The translations under genes and the position numbers were made by a program. Of a stretch of DNA of 64,000 bases, positions 1 through 9,043 are shown piece by piece. The DNA lies in assembly GCF_003050925.1 (NCBI RefSeq), contig NZ_QAOV01000002.1:434001-498000 (forward strand), in the 5' to 3' direction. Within the stretch, counting starts at the first letter, position 1. Each line of letters opens with the position of its first letter. Source of the DNA: Pseudomonas sp. GV085 (GTDB lineage: Bacteria; Pseudomonadota; Gammaproteobacteria; Pseudomonadales; Pseudomonadaceae). The notes beneath the pieces are model-generated. The model had not been told where the DNA came from. It did no database searches and saw only the letters and a program-made list of their open reading frames with translations.

Positions 1-1899
1 ATAGGCCAGATCGACCTGTTGAATGGCAGCGTCCTTGCCGGCGAACCAGCGGCGGTTCTGCAACCAGTTCGGCAGGATGCTTTGCTCCAGTGTGGTGCGT
101 GACGGCGCTTCGAGCAGCTCTTCCATGCGTTTTTTCAGCACCAGCGTGGTGAAGTCCGGCAGGCTTTGCGCGGGTTCCACGTGCCAGCTCGGCATCTGGT
201 TTTCCGCGGCGAGGCCAAACCAGTAAAAGCCGTAAGGCGCCAACGTCAGAAGGAAATTCAGCTGGCCAATGGGCGGGAACGCGTTACCCCCGAGCATTTC
301 CACCGGCACCATGCCGACGTAGGCCGACAAATCCAGCTCGGCGGCCTGGGCACTGCGCGACACATTGGCCACGCACAGAATGACTTCGTGCTTGCCATCC
401 ACCCCGGTGTATTCACGGGTGTAGGCCAGAATCCGTCGGTTGCTGGGTGAAAGCATCCTCAACGTACCGCGCCCGAAGGCCTTGGATTGCTTGCGCACGG
501 CAAGCATGCGCCGGGTCCAGTTCAACAGCGAATGCGGATCGCCGGCCTGGGTTTCGACGTTGACCGACAGGTAGCCATATTGCGGGTCCATGATCGGCGG
601 CAGCACCAGGCTGGCCGGGTCGGCGCGGGAGAAACCGCCGTTGCGGTCAATGGACCATTGCATTGGCGTACGCACGCCGTCGCGGTCGCCGAGGTAGATG
701 TTGTCGCCCATGCCGATTTCATCGCCGTAATACAGGGTCGGCGTGCCGGGCATCGACAGTAGCAGGCTGTTGAGCAGCTCGACCCGACGGCGGTCGCGCT
801 CCACCAAAGGTGCCAGACGGCGGCGAATCCCCAGATTGATCCGTGCGCGGCGGTCGGCAGCGTAGTAATTCCACAGGTAGTCGCGCTCCTTGTCGGTGAC
901 CATCTCCAGGGTCAGCTCATCGTGGTTGCGCAGGAAGATTGCCCACTGACAATTGGCGGGAATATCCGGGGTCTGGCGCAGAATGTCGGTAATCGGGAAG
1001 CGATCTTCCTGGGCCAGCGCCATGTACATGCGCGGCATCAACGGGAAGTGAAAGGCCATGTGGCATTCGTCGCCGTTCAGGCCTTTTTTATCGGTGTCGC
1101 CGAAGTACAGCTGTGTGTCCTCCGGCCATTGATTGGCCTCGGCCAGCAGCATGCGGTCGGGGTAGTTGGCGTCGATTTCGGCGCGGATCTTTTTCAGGAC
1201 GTCGTGGGTTTCCGGCAGATTCTCGTTGTTGGTGCCGTCGCGTTCGATCAGGTAGGGGATGGCGTCCAGGCGCAAGCCGTCGATGCCCATGTCGAGCCAG
1301 TAACGCATCACCGACAGCACCGCCTTCATGACTTGCGGGTTATCGAAGTTCAGGTCCGGTTGGTGGGAGTAGAAACGGTGCCAGAAGTATTGGCCGGCGA
1401 CCGGGTCCCAGGTCCAGTTGGACTTTTCGGTGTCGAGGAAAATGATGCGGGTGCCGTCGTATTTCTGATCGTCATCGGACCACACGTAGAAGTCCCGGGC
1501 GGCTGAACCTTTTTTGGCCTTGCGTGCGCGCTGGAACCAAGGGTGCTGGTCGGAAGTGTGGTTGATGACCAGTTCGGTGATCACTCGCAGGCCGCGTTTG
1601 TGCGCCTCGGCAATGAAACGCCTGGCATCGGCCATGGTGCCGTAGTCACTGTGCACGCCACGATACTCGGCGATGTCGTAACCGTCATCGCGCCGTGGCG
1701 AGGGGTAGAACGGCAACAGCCAGATGGTGTTGACGCCCAGGTCGGCGATGTAGTCGAGCTTGGCGATGAGGCCGGGAAAGTCACCAATCCCGTCGTTGTT
1801 GGAGTCGAAATACGATTTGACATGAACTTGATAGATCACCGCGTCCTTGTACCAGAGCGGGTCCTTGATGAACGTGGCTGCCTTGGGTTTCTTCGCCAT
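1..1899 (-). CDS. treS: Trehalose synthase-maltokinase fusion TreS/Pep2 (3' part cut by window edge)
   Basis: 633 codons are visible and the gene continues past the left edge. Residues from about 10 to 540 are a GH13 trehalose synthase that interconverts maltose and trehalose: the catalytic Asp is in GLRLDAIPYL (about residue 210), the Glu in LLAEANQWP (about 253) and the third Asp in FLRNHDEL (about 326). After about residue 560 the sequence changes to the start of a maltokinase domain (ILPNWLQNRRWFAGK), so this is the fused TreS-maltokinase form, which phosphorylates maltose to maltose-1-phosphate for GlgE. It starts MAKKPKAATF, with an AGGAG-like site upstream. It lies just downstream of glgE on the same strand, with a REP palindrome in the 181-bp gap. 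A glgB gene would be expected next, outside the window. Confidence 0.95.
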   Translation of the reverse strand, partial: MAKKPKAATFIKDPLWYKDAVIYQVHVKSYFDSNNDGIGDFPGLIAKLDYIADLGVNTIWLLPFYPSPRRDDGYDIAEYRGVHSDYGTMADARRFIAEAHKRGLRVITELVINHTSDQHPWFQRARKAKKGSAARDFYVWSDDDQKYDGTRIIFLDTEKSNWTWDPVAGQYFWHRFYSHQPDLNFDNPQVMKAVLSVMRYWLDMGIDGLRLDAIPYLIERDGTNNENLPETHDVLKKIRAEIDANYPDRMLLAEANQWPEDTQLYFGDTDKKGLNGDECHMAFHFPLMPRMYMALAQEDRFPITDILRQTPDIPANCQWAIFLRNHDELTLEMVTDKERDYLWNYYAADRRARINLGIRRRLAPLVERDRRRVELLNSLLLSMPGTPTLYYGDEIGMGDNIYLGDRDGVRTPMQWSIDRNGGFSRADPASLVLPPIMDPQYGYLSVNVETQAGDPHSLLNWTRRMLAVRKQSKAFGRGTLRMLSPSNRRILAYTREYTGVDGKHEVILCVANVSRSAQAAELDLSAYVGMVPVEMLGGNAFPPIGQLNFLLTLAPYGFYWFGLAAENQMPSWHVEPAQSLPDFTTLVLKKRMEELLEAPSRTTLEQSILPNWLQNRRWFAGKDAAIQQVDLAY

Positions 1900-1942
1900 G
1901 TGAAACTCCTGGTGAATTCGACTTGGCCACAGGCTGAGACTT

Positions 1943-2066
1943 CTGTGGCGAGGGAGCTTGCTCCCGCTGGGTTGCGGAGCAACCCTATGCCATTTGACAG
2001 GTGCACCGTGTTCAAAGGGATTACGACTGCTTCGCAGCCGAGCGGGAGCAAGCTCCCTCGCCACAG
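1943..2066. repeat. REP palindrome pair
   Basis: Two inverted arms (TGTGGCGAGGGAGCTTGCTC at the left and its complement at the right, ending at 2066) enclose a less conserved spacer. This matches Pseudomonas REP/REPIN elements and is the same family as the element at 11382-11515. It sits inside the glgE-treS operon gap, so it may form a processing or attenuation hairpin in the transcript. Confidence 0.8.
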
Positions 2067-2080
2067 AAATTGTGGTGTTC

Positions 2081-4078
2081 TCAAGAGGCGGTAATCCTCC
2101 AAATCCCGAACGGCTGGTACGCCGGGTCGATCCGCATGAACTGCTGCTTGCCGTGCCAGGTCCAGCGATGGCCATTCATCAGGTCTTCGCCCTGGGTGCT
2201 GGCGTCATCGGGCAGGCCCATTTCCCACAACGGCAACTCAAATCTCGCTTCCTGCACGTTGTGCGGATCGAGGCTGACCGCCACCAGAATGAAATTGCTG
2301 CCGTCAAAACTGCGTTTGCCGAAGTACAGGATGTTGTCGTTCCAGGCGTTGTAGACCTTAAGGCCCAGATGCGTGTGCAGCGCCGGGTTCTGCCTGCGGA
2401 TGCGGTTGAGCTGGGCAATCTCGGCAATGATGTTGCCCGGCGCATTGAAGTCCCTGGGGCGGATCTCGTACTTCTCGGAGTCAAGGTACTCCTCCTTGCC
2501 CGGCACCGGCGCCGACTCGCACAACTCGAAACCCGAATACATGCCCCACAGGCCCGAGCCCATGGTCGCCAGCACGGCGCGGATGAGGAACCCGGGACGC
2601 CCTGAATCATGGAGGAACGCCGGGTTGATGTCCGGCGTATTGACGAAAAAGTTCGGCCGGTAGCATTCGCGCCATGGCGATTCGTTGAGTTCAGTGAAGT
2701 AGCTCGCCAGTTCGGCCTTGGTGTTGCGCCAGGTGAAATAGGTGTAGCTCTGGGAATAACCGACCTTGCCCAGGCGCGCCATCATTGCCGGGGTGGTGAA
2801 GGCTTCGGCGAGGAAGATCACCTCGGGGTACAACGCCCGTACATCGGCGATCAGCCACTGCCAGAACGGCAAAGGCTTGGTGTGCGGGTTATCGACGCGG
2901 AAGATCTTCACACCCTCCTCGACCCAGCCCACCACGATGTCGCGCAGTTCCACCCACAGGCTCGGAATCGCCTCGGGGGCATAGAAGTCGACGTTGACGA
3001 TGTCCTGGTATTTCTTCGGTGGGTTCTCGGCATATTTGATCGTGCCGTCCGGCCGCCAGTTGAACCAGCCGGGGTGTTGCTTGAGCCAAGGGTGGTCCTG
3101 GGAACACTGGATGGCAAAGTCGAGGGCGATTTCCAGGCCATGGGCCGCGGCGGCCGCCACCAGTCGCCGGAAGTCTTCGCGGGTACCCAACTGCGAGTGA
3201 ATCGCCTCGTGGCCGCCCTCCTCGCTACCAATCGCATAGGGGCTGCCCGGATCATCGGGGCTCGCCGTCAGGGAGTTGTTCGGGCCTTTACGGTAGCTGC
3301 GCCCGATCGGGTGGATCGGCGGGAAATACAGCACGTCGAAGCCCATGTCCTGAATCATCGCCAGCCGTGAATGCACGTCATTGAAGGTGCCATGGCGCGC
3401 CGGACTGTCGGTGATCGAACGCGGGAACAATTCATACCAACTGGCGAACTGCGCCAGTTCGCGCTCCACATCCACCGGGTACTCCGGGCTCAGGCTCAGG
3501 AAAGCACGATGATTGGCGCGAGCCATGAGGTCGGCACTACGCGGGTGCAAAAACAGCGCGACCTGCTCGGCTTCGAGCAGTCCTGACAGTTCATGGTGCA
3601 AGGCCGCCAGTTGCTCGCTGAGTGGCCCTTCGCTGCGTTCGGCGGCTTGTTGCACTTGAATTCGCCCTTCCTGCAGCTCCAGGCTGACGGGCACCGCGGC
3701 CGCATGTTTCTTTTCCAGTTCGTAGCAAAAACTGGCGAACTGATCGATCCAGGCTTCGATACAGAACAGATAACGGCCCTGGCTCTCGACACGGAACTGC
3801 CCTTGCCAACCGTTGTTGCCCAGATCGTGCATGGCCGCACTTTGCCAGACGTCCTCGTCCTCGGCCCGCCAGCGTACGCGAACCCCGAGTTTGTCATGCC
3901 CGTCGGCAAACACCTTGGCGGTCACCACCATGTCCTGCCCCACCACGGCCTTGACCGCGAACTGCCCGCCTTCAAGGGTCGGCATGATGTTTTCCATGAC
4001 GATACGCGGCAGCAACAACGCCTGCGACAGCGGCATGTGCGGGTTGTAGCTCAACTCAGTCGGTTTTTCAGCCGTCAT
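2081..4078 (-). CDS. glgE: Alpha-1,4-glucan:maltose-1-phosphate maltosyltransferase GlgE
   Basis: 665 aa, normal for the family. GlgE transfers maltosyl units from alpha-maltose-1-phosphate to growing alpha-1,4-glucans in the cytoplasm. The N-terminal part is the GlgE-specific beta-sandwich and dimerisation region; the GH13 barrel follows. The catalytic residues are visible: Asp about 396 in IFRVDNPHTKPL, Glu about 425 in FLAEAFTTP and Asp about 483 in NTPDINPAF. The start MTAEKPTELSY is chosen because an AGGAGAGAGG ribosome-binding site lies just upstream; a longer in-frame reading begins at 4156 but lacks such a site. With the downstream treS-maltokinase this gives the trehalose-to-glucan (TreS-Pep2-GlgE) route. 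Confidence 0.96.
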   Translation of the reverse strand: MTAEKPTELSYNPHMPLSQALLLPRIVMENIMPTLEGGQFAVKAVVGQDMVVTAKVFADGHDKLGVRVRWRAEDEDVWQSAAMHDLGNNGWQGQFRVESQGRYLFCIEAWIDQFASFCYELEKKHAAAVPVSLELQEGRIQVQQAAERSEGPLSEQLAALHHELSGLLEAEQVALFLHPRSADLMARANHRAFLSLSPEYPVDVERELAQFASWYELFPRSITDSPARHGTFNDVHSRLAMIQDMGFDVLYFPPIHPIGRSYRKGPNNSLTASPDDPGSPYAIGSEEGGHEAIHSQLGTREDFRRLVAAAAAHGLEIALDFAIQCSQDHPWLKQHPGWFNWRPDGTIKYAENPPKKYQDIVNVDFYAPEAIPSLWVELRDIVVGWVEEGVKIFRVDNPHTKPLPFWQWLIADVRALYPEVIFLAEAFTTPAMMARLGKVGYSQSYTYFTWRNTKAELASYFTELNESPWRECYRPNFFVNTPDINPAFLHDSGRPGFLIRAVLATMGSGLWGMYSGFELCESAPVPGKEEYLDSEKYEIRPRDFNAPGNIIAEIAQLNRIRRQNPALHTHLGLKVYNAWNDNILYFGKRSFDGSNFILVAVSLDPHNVQEARFELPLWEMGLPDDASTQGEDLMNGHRWTWHGKQQFMRIDPAYQPFGIWRITAS

Positions 4079-5091
4079 CGAGCCTCTCTCCTGACGCCCC
4101 ATGGACGCGCGTGTGTCTGGTCGCCATCCCGCTGGACTGTCCGCCCCGGGAAGCACTCACTTAGGTTCCGAGCGACAGTCGCCGGGAAAGTTTCATCTGC
4201 AATTTGCGCAATCAAGTCTTTCGGGCAATGGTCAACCCACCAGTCCACCTACTTAAGCACGACTCACGCCATGTGCCACTTGAGGTTTGAACAATCCATT
4301 GCTGGCACGATCCTGCCGCCAAGGGAAGAACCGCCAACGACGATGCCGCCGGTGATTGTGAATCCGTCATGAAGACAGTTGATCGCTCCTGCGTCGAAAG
4401 CAGGCAAGCTCATAAAAAATGTATGACTCTTCCCAAGAACACGTAGTACCGATCCTAAAGCGGCAAATCTGCCCGCCCGACACTTTACGAAACGCATATC
4501 CCACGCCTTATATAGCCATCACTCCGTCAGCCTTGAGCGTGGCCAGCCATGAAAGTGTTTTTTTCCAGCGTCAGCGAACTCACAGACAACGCTAGCGCAC
4601 AGCACCACGCGCTCAACCGTGAACGACCAATCGACGGCTGGCCTCCCTTTGAAAATATTCAACTACGAATTTCTTTGCTTCGAAGCCGAACGCACCCCCT
4701 CGGAACCATCAACCAGAAGCTCAATCATCAGGGAGCTGGAGAATCATCTGCTGCACGGTGATATTGACTACAACCAGCACGAACTCTCACTAACCCCGAG
4801 CAACGAGCAGGAATCAGGCTGTGAAAAACCTCCGCTGACAGGGCGGTGGTTGGACGCCGGCACTTGAAAGCCACCGACAGTGATTCGGTGATTTGACCGG
4901 GATTGATCAGCGCCTGCCGCCGCTGTTTTAGATAGCCTCCTGCGCTCAACTGCGGCAGGTGCTTCAAGTTGTCGCAGGCCGTGCGCCCAGCACCATCTGA
5001 TCCGCTTTTTAATGCAATACCTGAGTCTGTTATGCAAACAGATCGCCACTCATAGTGCTCATGCCTGATGGAGGCTGATGAGCGAAAGACC
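4079..5091. other. About 1 kb without a convincing gene
   Basis: The glgE promoter should lie at the left side of this stretch and the ccoG promoter at the right. The only open frames are short: 4549-4761 and 4619-4867 on the plus strand, in different frames and without good ribosome-binding sites, and antisense frames at 4728-5258. Base composition is lower in GC than the flanking genes. I could not identify an ANR/FNR-type box (TTGAT-N4-ATCAA) upstream of ccoG by eye. It may be a decayed gene or simply intergenic DNA. Confidence 0.5.
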
Positions 5092-6504
5092 ATGAGCGAG
5101 AGAATCCCCGTCCGAACCGTAGAAACCTTCGAGCCTTCGCGTCCTAAGATGAAGGCCAAATCCAGCGACAACCACATCCACACCCGCAGCTTCACCGGGC
5201 TGTTCCGCAATCTGCGCATCAGTGGTGCGGGTTTTCTGTTTTTGCTGTTTTTCGGCACCGTGTGGTTGAACTGGGGCGGTCGTCAGGCGGTGCTCTGGGA
5301 TCTTTCCGAAAGCAAATTCCATATCTTCGGCGCGACCTTCTGGCCGCAGGACTTCATCCTGCTGTCGGCGCTGTTGATCATTGCCGCCTTCGGCCTGTTT
5401 GCGATCACCGTGTTCGCGGGACGGGTCTGGTGCGGCTACACCTGCCCGCAAAGTTCGTGGACCTGGATCTTCATGTGGTGCGAGAAGATCACCGAGGGCG
5501 AGCGCAACCAGCGGATCAAGTTGCAAGCCGCGCCGTGGGGCCTGAACAAACTGATGCGGCGCGCGGCCAAGCACACCTTGTGGCTGGTCATCAGCCTGCT
5601 GACCGGTCTGACCTTCGTCGGCTACTTCACGCCGATCCGGCCGTTGGCCGAAGAGCTGCTGAGCTTGCAAATGAGCGGCGTCAGCCTGTTCTGGATGCTG
5701 TTTTTTACCGGCGCCACCTACATCAATGCCGGTTGGCTGCGTGAAGCGGTGTGCATGCACATGTGCCCCTACGCGCGGTTCCAGAGCGTGATGTTCGACA
5801 AGGACACCCTGACCATTTCCTACGACGTGGCCCGGGGCGAAAACCGTGGCCCGCGCAAACGGGAAGTCAAGCCCGCCGAGGTCGGTTTGGGCGATTGCAT
5901 CGATTGCCAGCTCTGCGTACAGGTCTGCCCGACCGGCATCGACATTCGCGATGGCTTGCAGATGGAATGCATCGGTTGCGCCGCGTGCATCGACGCCTGC
6001 GATTCGATCATGGACAAGATGGGCTACGCCCCAGGATTGATCAGCTATACCTCCGAGCATCAGTTGCAGGGTGGCAAGACCCACCTGCTGCGTCCGCGCC
6101 TGATCGGCTACACCGCCGTGCTGCTGGTGATGATCGCCGCCCTGGTGATGGCGCTGGTGGAACGGCCGATGGTGTCGCTCGACGTCAGCAAGGACAGAGG
6201 GTTGTTCCGCGAGAACAGCCAGGGGCAGATCGAAAACATCTACAGTCTGAAGGTGATCAACAAGACCCAGCAGCGTCAGGACTATCAATTGAGCCTGGTC
6301 GATGCCGATGGTTTCGAGTTGCGGGGCAAGACCGGGTTGAGCCTGGCACCGGGCGAGATTGTCGATGTGCCGGTGTCGGTGGCGATGCTCTCGCAACGTC
6401 CGGCCAGTAGCTCACAGAGCATCGGCTTCAAGGTGGTCGACCACGATGAGCCCGACATCTACAGCGTGGCGAAGAGCCGGTTTGTTGCGCCGATGAATCG
6501 CTGA
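5092..6504 (+). CDS. ccoG: Cytochrome c oxidase accessory protein CcoG (RdxA/FixG family)
   Basis: 470 aa membrane ferredoxin-type protein needed for copper delivery to cbb3 oxidase. Hydrophobic helices lie near residues 40-60, 85-110, 155-180, 195-215 and 335-355. Two [4Fe-4S] motifs are visible at about residues 265-305: CIDCQLCVQVCP and CIGCAACIDAC. A conserved CGYTCPQSSW motif follows the second helix, and the C-terminal part is the periplasmic Ig-like domain. The start MSERIPVRTVETFEPSR is the usual family N-terminus; an ATG 24 bases upstream is in frame and cannot be excluded. In P. aeruginosa a ccoG paralogue (PA4131) lies beside a MocR regulator and ccoN4; here the MocR gene follows directly but ccoN4 is 26 kb away. 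It is probably the second, orphan-locus copy. Confidence 0.93.
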   Translation: MSERIPVRTVETFEPSRPKMKAKSSDNHIHTRSFTGLFRNLRISGAGFLFLLFFGTVWLNWGGRQAVLWDLSESKFHIFGATFWPQDFILLSALLIIAAFGLFAITVFAGRVWCGYTCPQSSWTWIFMWCEKITEGERNQRIKLQAAPWGLNKLMRRAAKHTLWLVISLLTGLTFVGYFTPIRPLAEELLSLQMSGVSLFWMLFFTGATYINAGWLREAVCMHMCPYARFQSVMFDKDTLTISYDVARGENRGPRKREVKPAEVGLGDCIDCQLCVQVCPTGIDIRDGLQMECIGCAACIDACDSIMDKMGYAPGLISYTSEHQLQGGKTHLLRPRLIGYTAVLLVMIAALVMALVERPMVSLDVSKDRGLFRENSQGQIENIYSLKVINKTQQRQDYQLSLVDADGFELRGKTGLSLAPGEIVDVPVSVAMLSQRPASSSQSIGFKVVDHDEPDIYSVAKSRFVAPMNR

Positions 6505-6526
6505 ACCTTTAAGATACAGAGCTTTA

Positions 6527-6599
6527 AAGATCGCAGCCTTCGGCAGCTCCTACGCACGCAAGCCGATCCATTGTAGGAGCTGCCGAAGGCTGCGATCTT
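6527..6599. repeat. Perfect 27-bp inverted repeat (REP-type hairpin)
   Basis: The arms at 6527-6553 and 6573-6599 are exactly complementary (left arm begins AAGATCGCAGCCTTCGGCAG), with a 19-base loop. It belongs to the same family as the element at 39248-39315. It lies between ccoG and the MocR gene and could form a strong transcript hairpin; it has no T-run typical of an intrinsic terminator. Confidence 0.85.
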
Positions 6600-6648
6600 G
6601 GCGGTACGACCATCCCCTTTCTCCAAATGACACCCAACCGGGCTTTTG

Positions 6649-8058
6649 ATGAAACGCTACGAAAAATTCGCCGACGACATCGCAGAACTGATCCGCTCCG
6701 GCGTCCTCGGCCCGGGCCAGCGTGTACCCTCGGTGCGCTACGCCAGCCAGACCTACGGCGTCAGCCCGTCGACGGTGTTCCAGGCCTACTACCTGCTGGA
6801 ACGTCGCGGGCTGATCCGCGCTCGCCCGCGTTCCGGCTACTTCGTCAACGCTCATGCAACCCGACCGTTTTCCGAACCGGTGATCAGCAATCAGGTCAAC
6901 GAATCCACGGAAGTCGACGTCAGCGAACTGGTGTTCTCGGTGCTCGACTCGATCAAGGACCCGAACACTGTGCCCTTCGGCTCGGCGTTCCCCAGCCCGA
7001 CGCTGTTTCCCCTGCAACGCTTGTCCCGCTCCCTGGCCAGCGCCAGCCGCGCAATGGACCCGCGCATGGTGGTCACCGACATGTCGCCGGGCAACCCGCA
7101 ACTGCGTAGGCAAATCGCCCTGCGCTACATGGTCGGCGGACTGATGCTGCCCATGGAAGAACTGCTGATCACCAACGGCGCGCTGGAAGCCCTCAACCTG
7201 TGCCTGCAAGCGGTGACCCAACCCGGCGACCTGGTGGCCATCGAAGCCCCGGCGTTCTATGCCTGCCTGCAAGTGCTCGAACGCCTGAAGCTCAAGGCCG
7301 TGGAAATCCCCGTGCACCCGCGCGACGGCATCGACCTCGGTGTGCTCGAGCAAACCCTGGAGCGCCATCCGATCAAGGCCTGCTGGTGCATGACCAGCTT
7401 CCAGAACCCCATGGGCGCGACTGTGCCCGAGGCCAAGAAACAGCAGCTTGTGGAGTTGTTGCGCCGCCACCAGGTGCCGCTGATCGAAGACGACGTCTAC
7501 GCCGAACTGTATTACGGCCAGCAAGCACCTAAACCGGCCAAGGCCTTTGATACCGAGGGCCTGGTGATGCACTGCGGCTCGTTCGCCAAAAGCCTGGCCC
7601 CCGGCTACCGCATCGGCTGGGTCGCCGCCGGGCGCTATGCGCAGAAAATCGAACGACTGAAACTCATGACCTCACTCTGTGCCTCGATGCCGGCCCAGGC
7701 CGCCATCGCCGATTACCTGCAACACGGCGGCTACGACCGGCACCTGCGTAAATTGCGCCATGCGCTGGAAGACCAGCAAAGCGCCATGCTCGCCGCCATC
7801 GCCCGCTATTTCCCCGCGCAAACGCGGGTCAGCCAACCGGCGGGCGGGTACTTTTTGTGGCTGGAATTGCCGGAACAGATGGATTCGCTGAAGTTGTTTC
7901 AGATGGCGCTGGCCCAAGGCATCAGCATCGCGCCGGGGCCGATCTTTTCGCCGACGCAGCGGTTCAGGAATTGTATTCGGTTGAATTATGGCAGCCCGTG
8001 GGATGAGGCTGCGGAGAAGGCGATGGAGACGTTGGGGCGGATTGTGCGGTCGTTTTGA
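6649..8058 (+). CDS. MocR-type GntR/aminotransferase transcriptional regulator
   Basis: 469 aa. Residues 1-75 are a GntR winged helix (RVPSVRYASQTYGVSPSTVFQAYYLLERRGLIRARPRSGYFV); the remainder is a type-I aminotransferase fold. The PLP lysine is in GSFAKSLAPGYRIGW (about residue 309), and the NPMGATVP and EDDVYAELYYG segments are typical. MocR proteins bind promoter repeats and sense PLP or amino-compound ligands. The position right after ccoG matches PAO1 PA4131-PA4132, and PA4132 is the regulator called MpaR; orthology is inferred from neighbours and sequence feel, so no symbol is assigned. ATG 6649 is preferred over a TTG codon just before it. Confidence 0.88.
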   Translation: MKRYEKFADDIAELIRSGVLGPGQRVPSVRYASQTYGVSPSTVFQAYYLLERRGLIRARPRSGYFVNAHATRPFSEPVISNQVNESTEVDVSELVFSVLDSIKDPNTVPFGSAFPSPTLFPLQRLSRSLASASRAMDPRMVVTDMSPGNPQLRRQIALRYMVGGLMLPMEELLITNGALEALNLCLQAVTQPGDLVAIEAPAFYACLQVLERLKLKAVEIPVHPRDGIDLGVLEQTLERHPIKACWCMTSFQNPMGATVPEAKKQQLVELLRRHQVPLIEDDVYAELYYGQQAPKPAKAFDTEGLVMHCGSFAKSLAPGYRIGWVAAGRYAQKIERLKLMTSLCASMPAQAAIADYLQHGGYDRHLRKLRHALEDQQSAMLAAIARYFPAQTRVSQPAGGYFLWLELPEQMDSLKLFQMALAQGISIAPGPIFSPTQRFRNCIRLNYGSPWDEAAEKAMETLGRIVRSF

Positions 8059-8088
8059 TGGTTAGAGGGTGCCTTGCACTATCGCCTT

Positions 8089-8177
8089 CGCGAGCAGGCT
8101 CGCTCCCACAAGGGTTTATCCGTGTACACAATATCTGTGAACACTGGATATCCGCTGTGGGAGCGAGCCTGCTCGCG
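8089..8177. repeat. REP palindrome pair
   Basis: Inverted arms CGCGAGCAGGCTCGCTCCCA at 8089 onward and the complement ending at 8177 enclose a 45-base spacer. This is the common Pseudomonas fluorescens REP (GGAGCGAGCCTGCTCGCG core). It fills the gap between two convergent genes. Confidence 0.85.
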
Positions 8178-8211
8178 ATGAGGCCATATCCAACAACACA
8201 AAACTGAAGCG

Positions 8212-8958
8212 TTAACGCCCACCACCAAGATCAACAAACGTCCCCGTCGCATAAGAAGCCTTGTCCGACAGCAACCAGACAATCGCCTCCGCCACCTCAT
8301 CCGGACGCCCGCCCCGGGCCATCGGAATCGCCGATTCCATTTTGCTGACCCGATCCGGATCACCGCTCAAGGCATGGAAATCGGTGTAGATGTAGCCCGG
8401 GCGCACAGCGTTGACCCGAATCCCCTCGCCCGCCACTTCCTTGGACAGGCCGATGGTGAAGGTGTCCAGCGCACCTTTGGAGGCGGCGTAGTCGACGTAC
8501 TCGTTGGGCGAGCCCAAACGCGAGGCCACCGAAGACACGTTGACGATGCTGCCGCCCTGCCCGCCGTGCCTGGGCGACATGCGCAGGATCGCGTGCTTGG
8601 CACAGAGGATCGGCGCCAGGACGTTGGTTTTCATGATTTTGAGAATGCGGAACTCGGACATCTCGTCGACCCGGGACTTTTGCCCGACGGTGCCGGCGTT
8701 GTTCACCAGCGCGGTGACCCGGCCCAGTTCACTGTCCACCCGATGGAACAGCGCGATGACTTCGTCTTCGATGCTGACGTCGGCCCGCACCGCAATGGCT
8801 TGCGCACCGAGGGCGCGGACTTGCTCGAGCACGCCGAGTGCAGCCTGTTCGTCGGCCTGGTAGTTGATGCAGATCCGATAGCCCTGCGCGGCGGCCAACA
8901 GAGCGGTGGCGGCACCAATGCCGCGGCTACCGCCGGTGATGATGATGACTTTGTCCAT
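8212..8958 (-). CDS. SDR family NAD(P)-dependent oxidoreductase
   Basis: 248 aa classical short-chain dehydrogenase/reductase. The nucleotide-binding motif TGGSRGIG is near residue 8, the NNAG motif is in ALVNNAGTVG, and the catalytic triad is Ser in NVSSVASR with YAASK (Tyr and Lys). The sequence runs through to GTFVDLGGGR, the normal C-terminus, so it is complete. The start MDKVIIITGG is chosen over an upstream ATG at 9027, because it begins directly at the Rossmann strand and has a GGGGGAAAG site upstream. The substrate cannot be read from sequence. It resembles YgfF/glucose-dehydrogenase-like SDRs. It appears monocistronic. Confidence 0.88.
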   Translation of the reverse strand: MDKVIIITGGSRGIGAATALLAAAQGYRICINYQADEQAALGVLEQVRALGAQAIAVRADVSIEDEVIALFHRVDSELGRVTALVNNAGTVGQKSRVDEMSEFRILKIMKTNVLAPILCAKHAILRMSPRHGGQGGSIVNVSSVASRLGSPNEYVDYAASKGALDTFTIGLSKEVAGEGIRVNAVRPGYIYTDFHALSGDPDRVSKMESAIPMARGGRPDEVAEAIVWLLSDKASYATGTFVDLGGGR

Positions 8959-9043
8959 GCGAGCTTTCCCCCAATCAAAGCTAAAGCGGTCGGGGGCAAG
9001 AATAACCGCCATTGACGGTTTTTGCATGGCTTCACGTCAGCTG

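Noticed and set aside
4549..4867. Two short overlapping plus-strand frames as genes
   Set aside because: No ribosome-binding sites, no domain and different registers; kept only as a possible decayed gene.
5059..6396. Minus-strand 445-codon frame over ccoG
   Set aside because: In-register antisense of ccoG; His/Gln-rich translation without domains.
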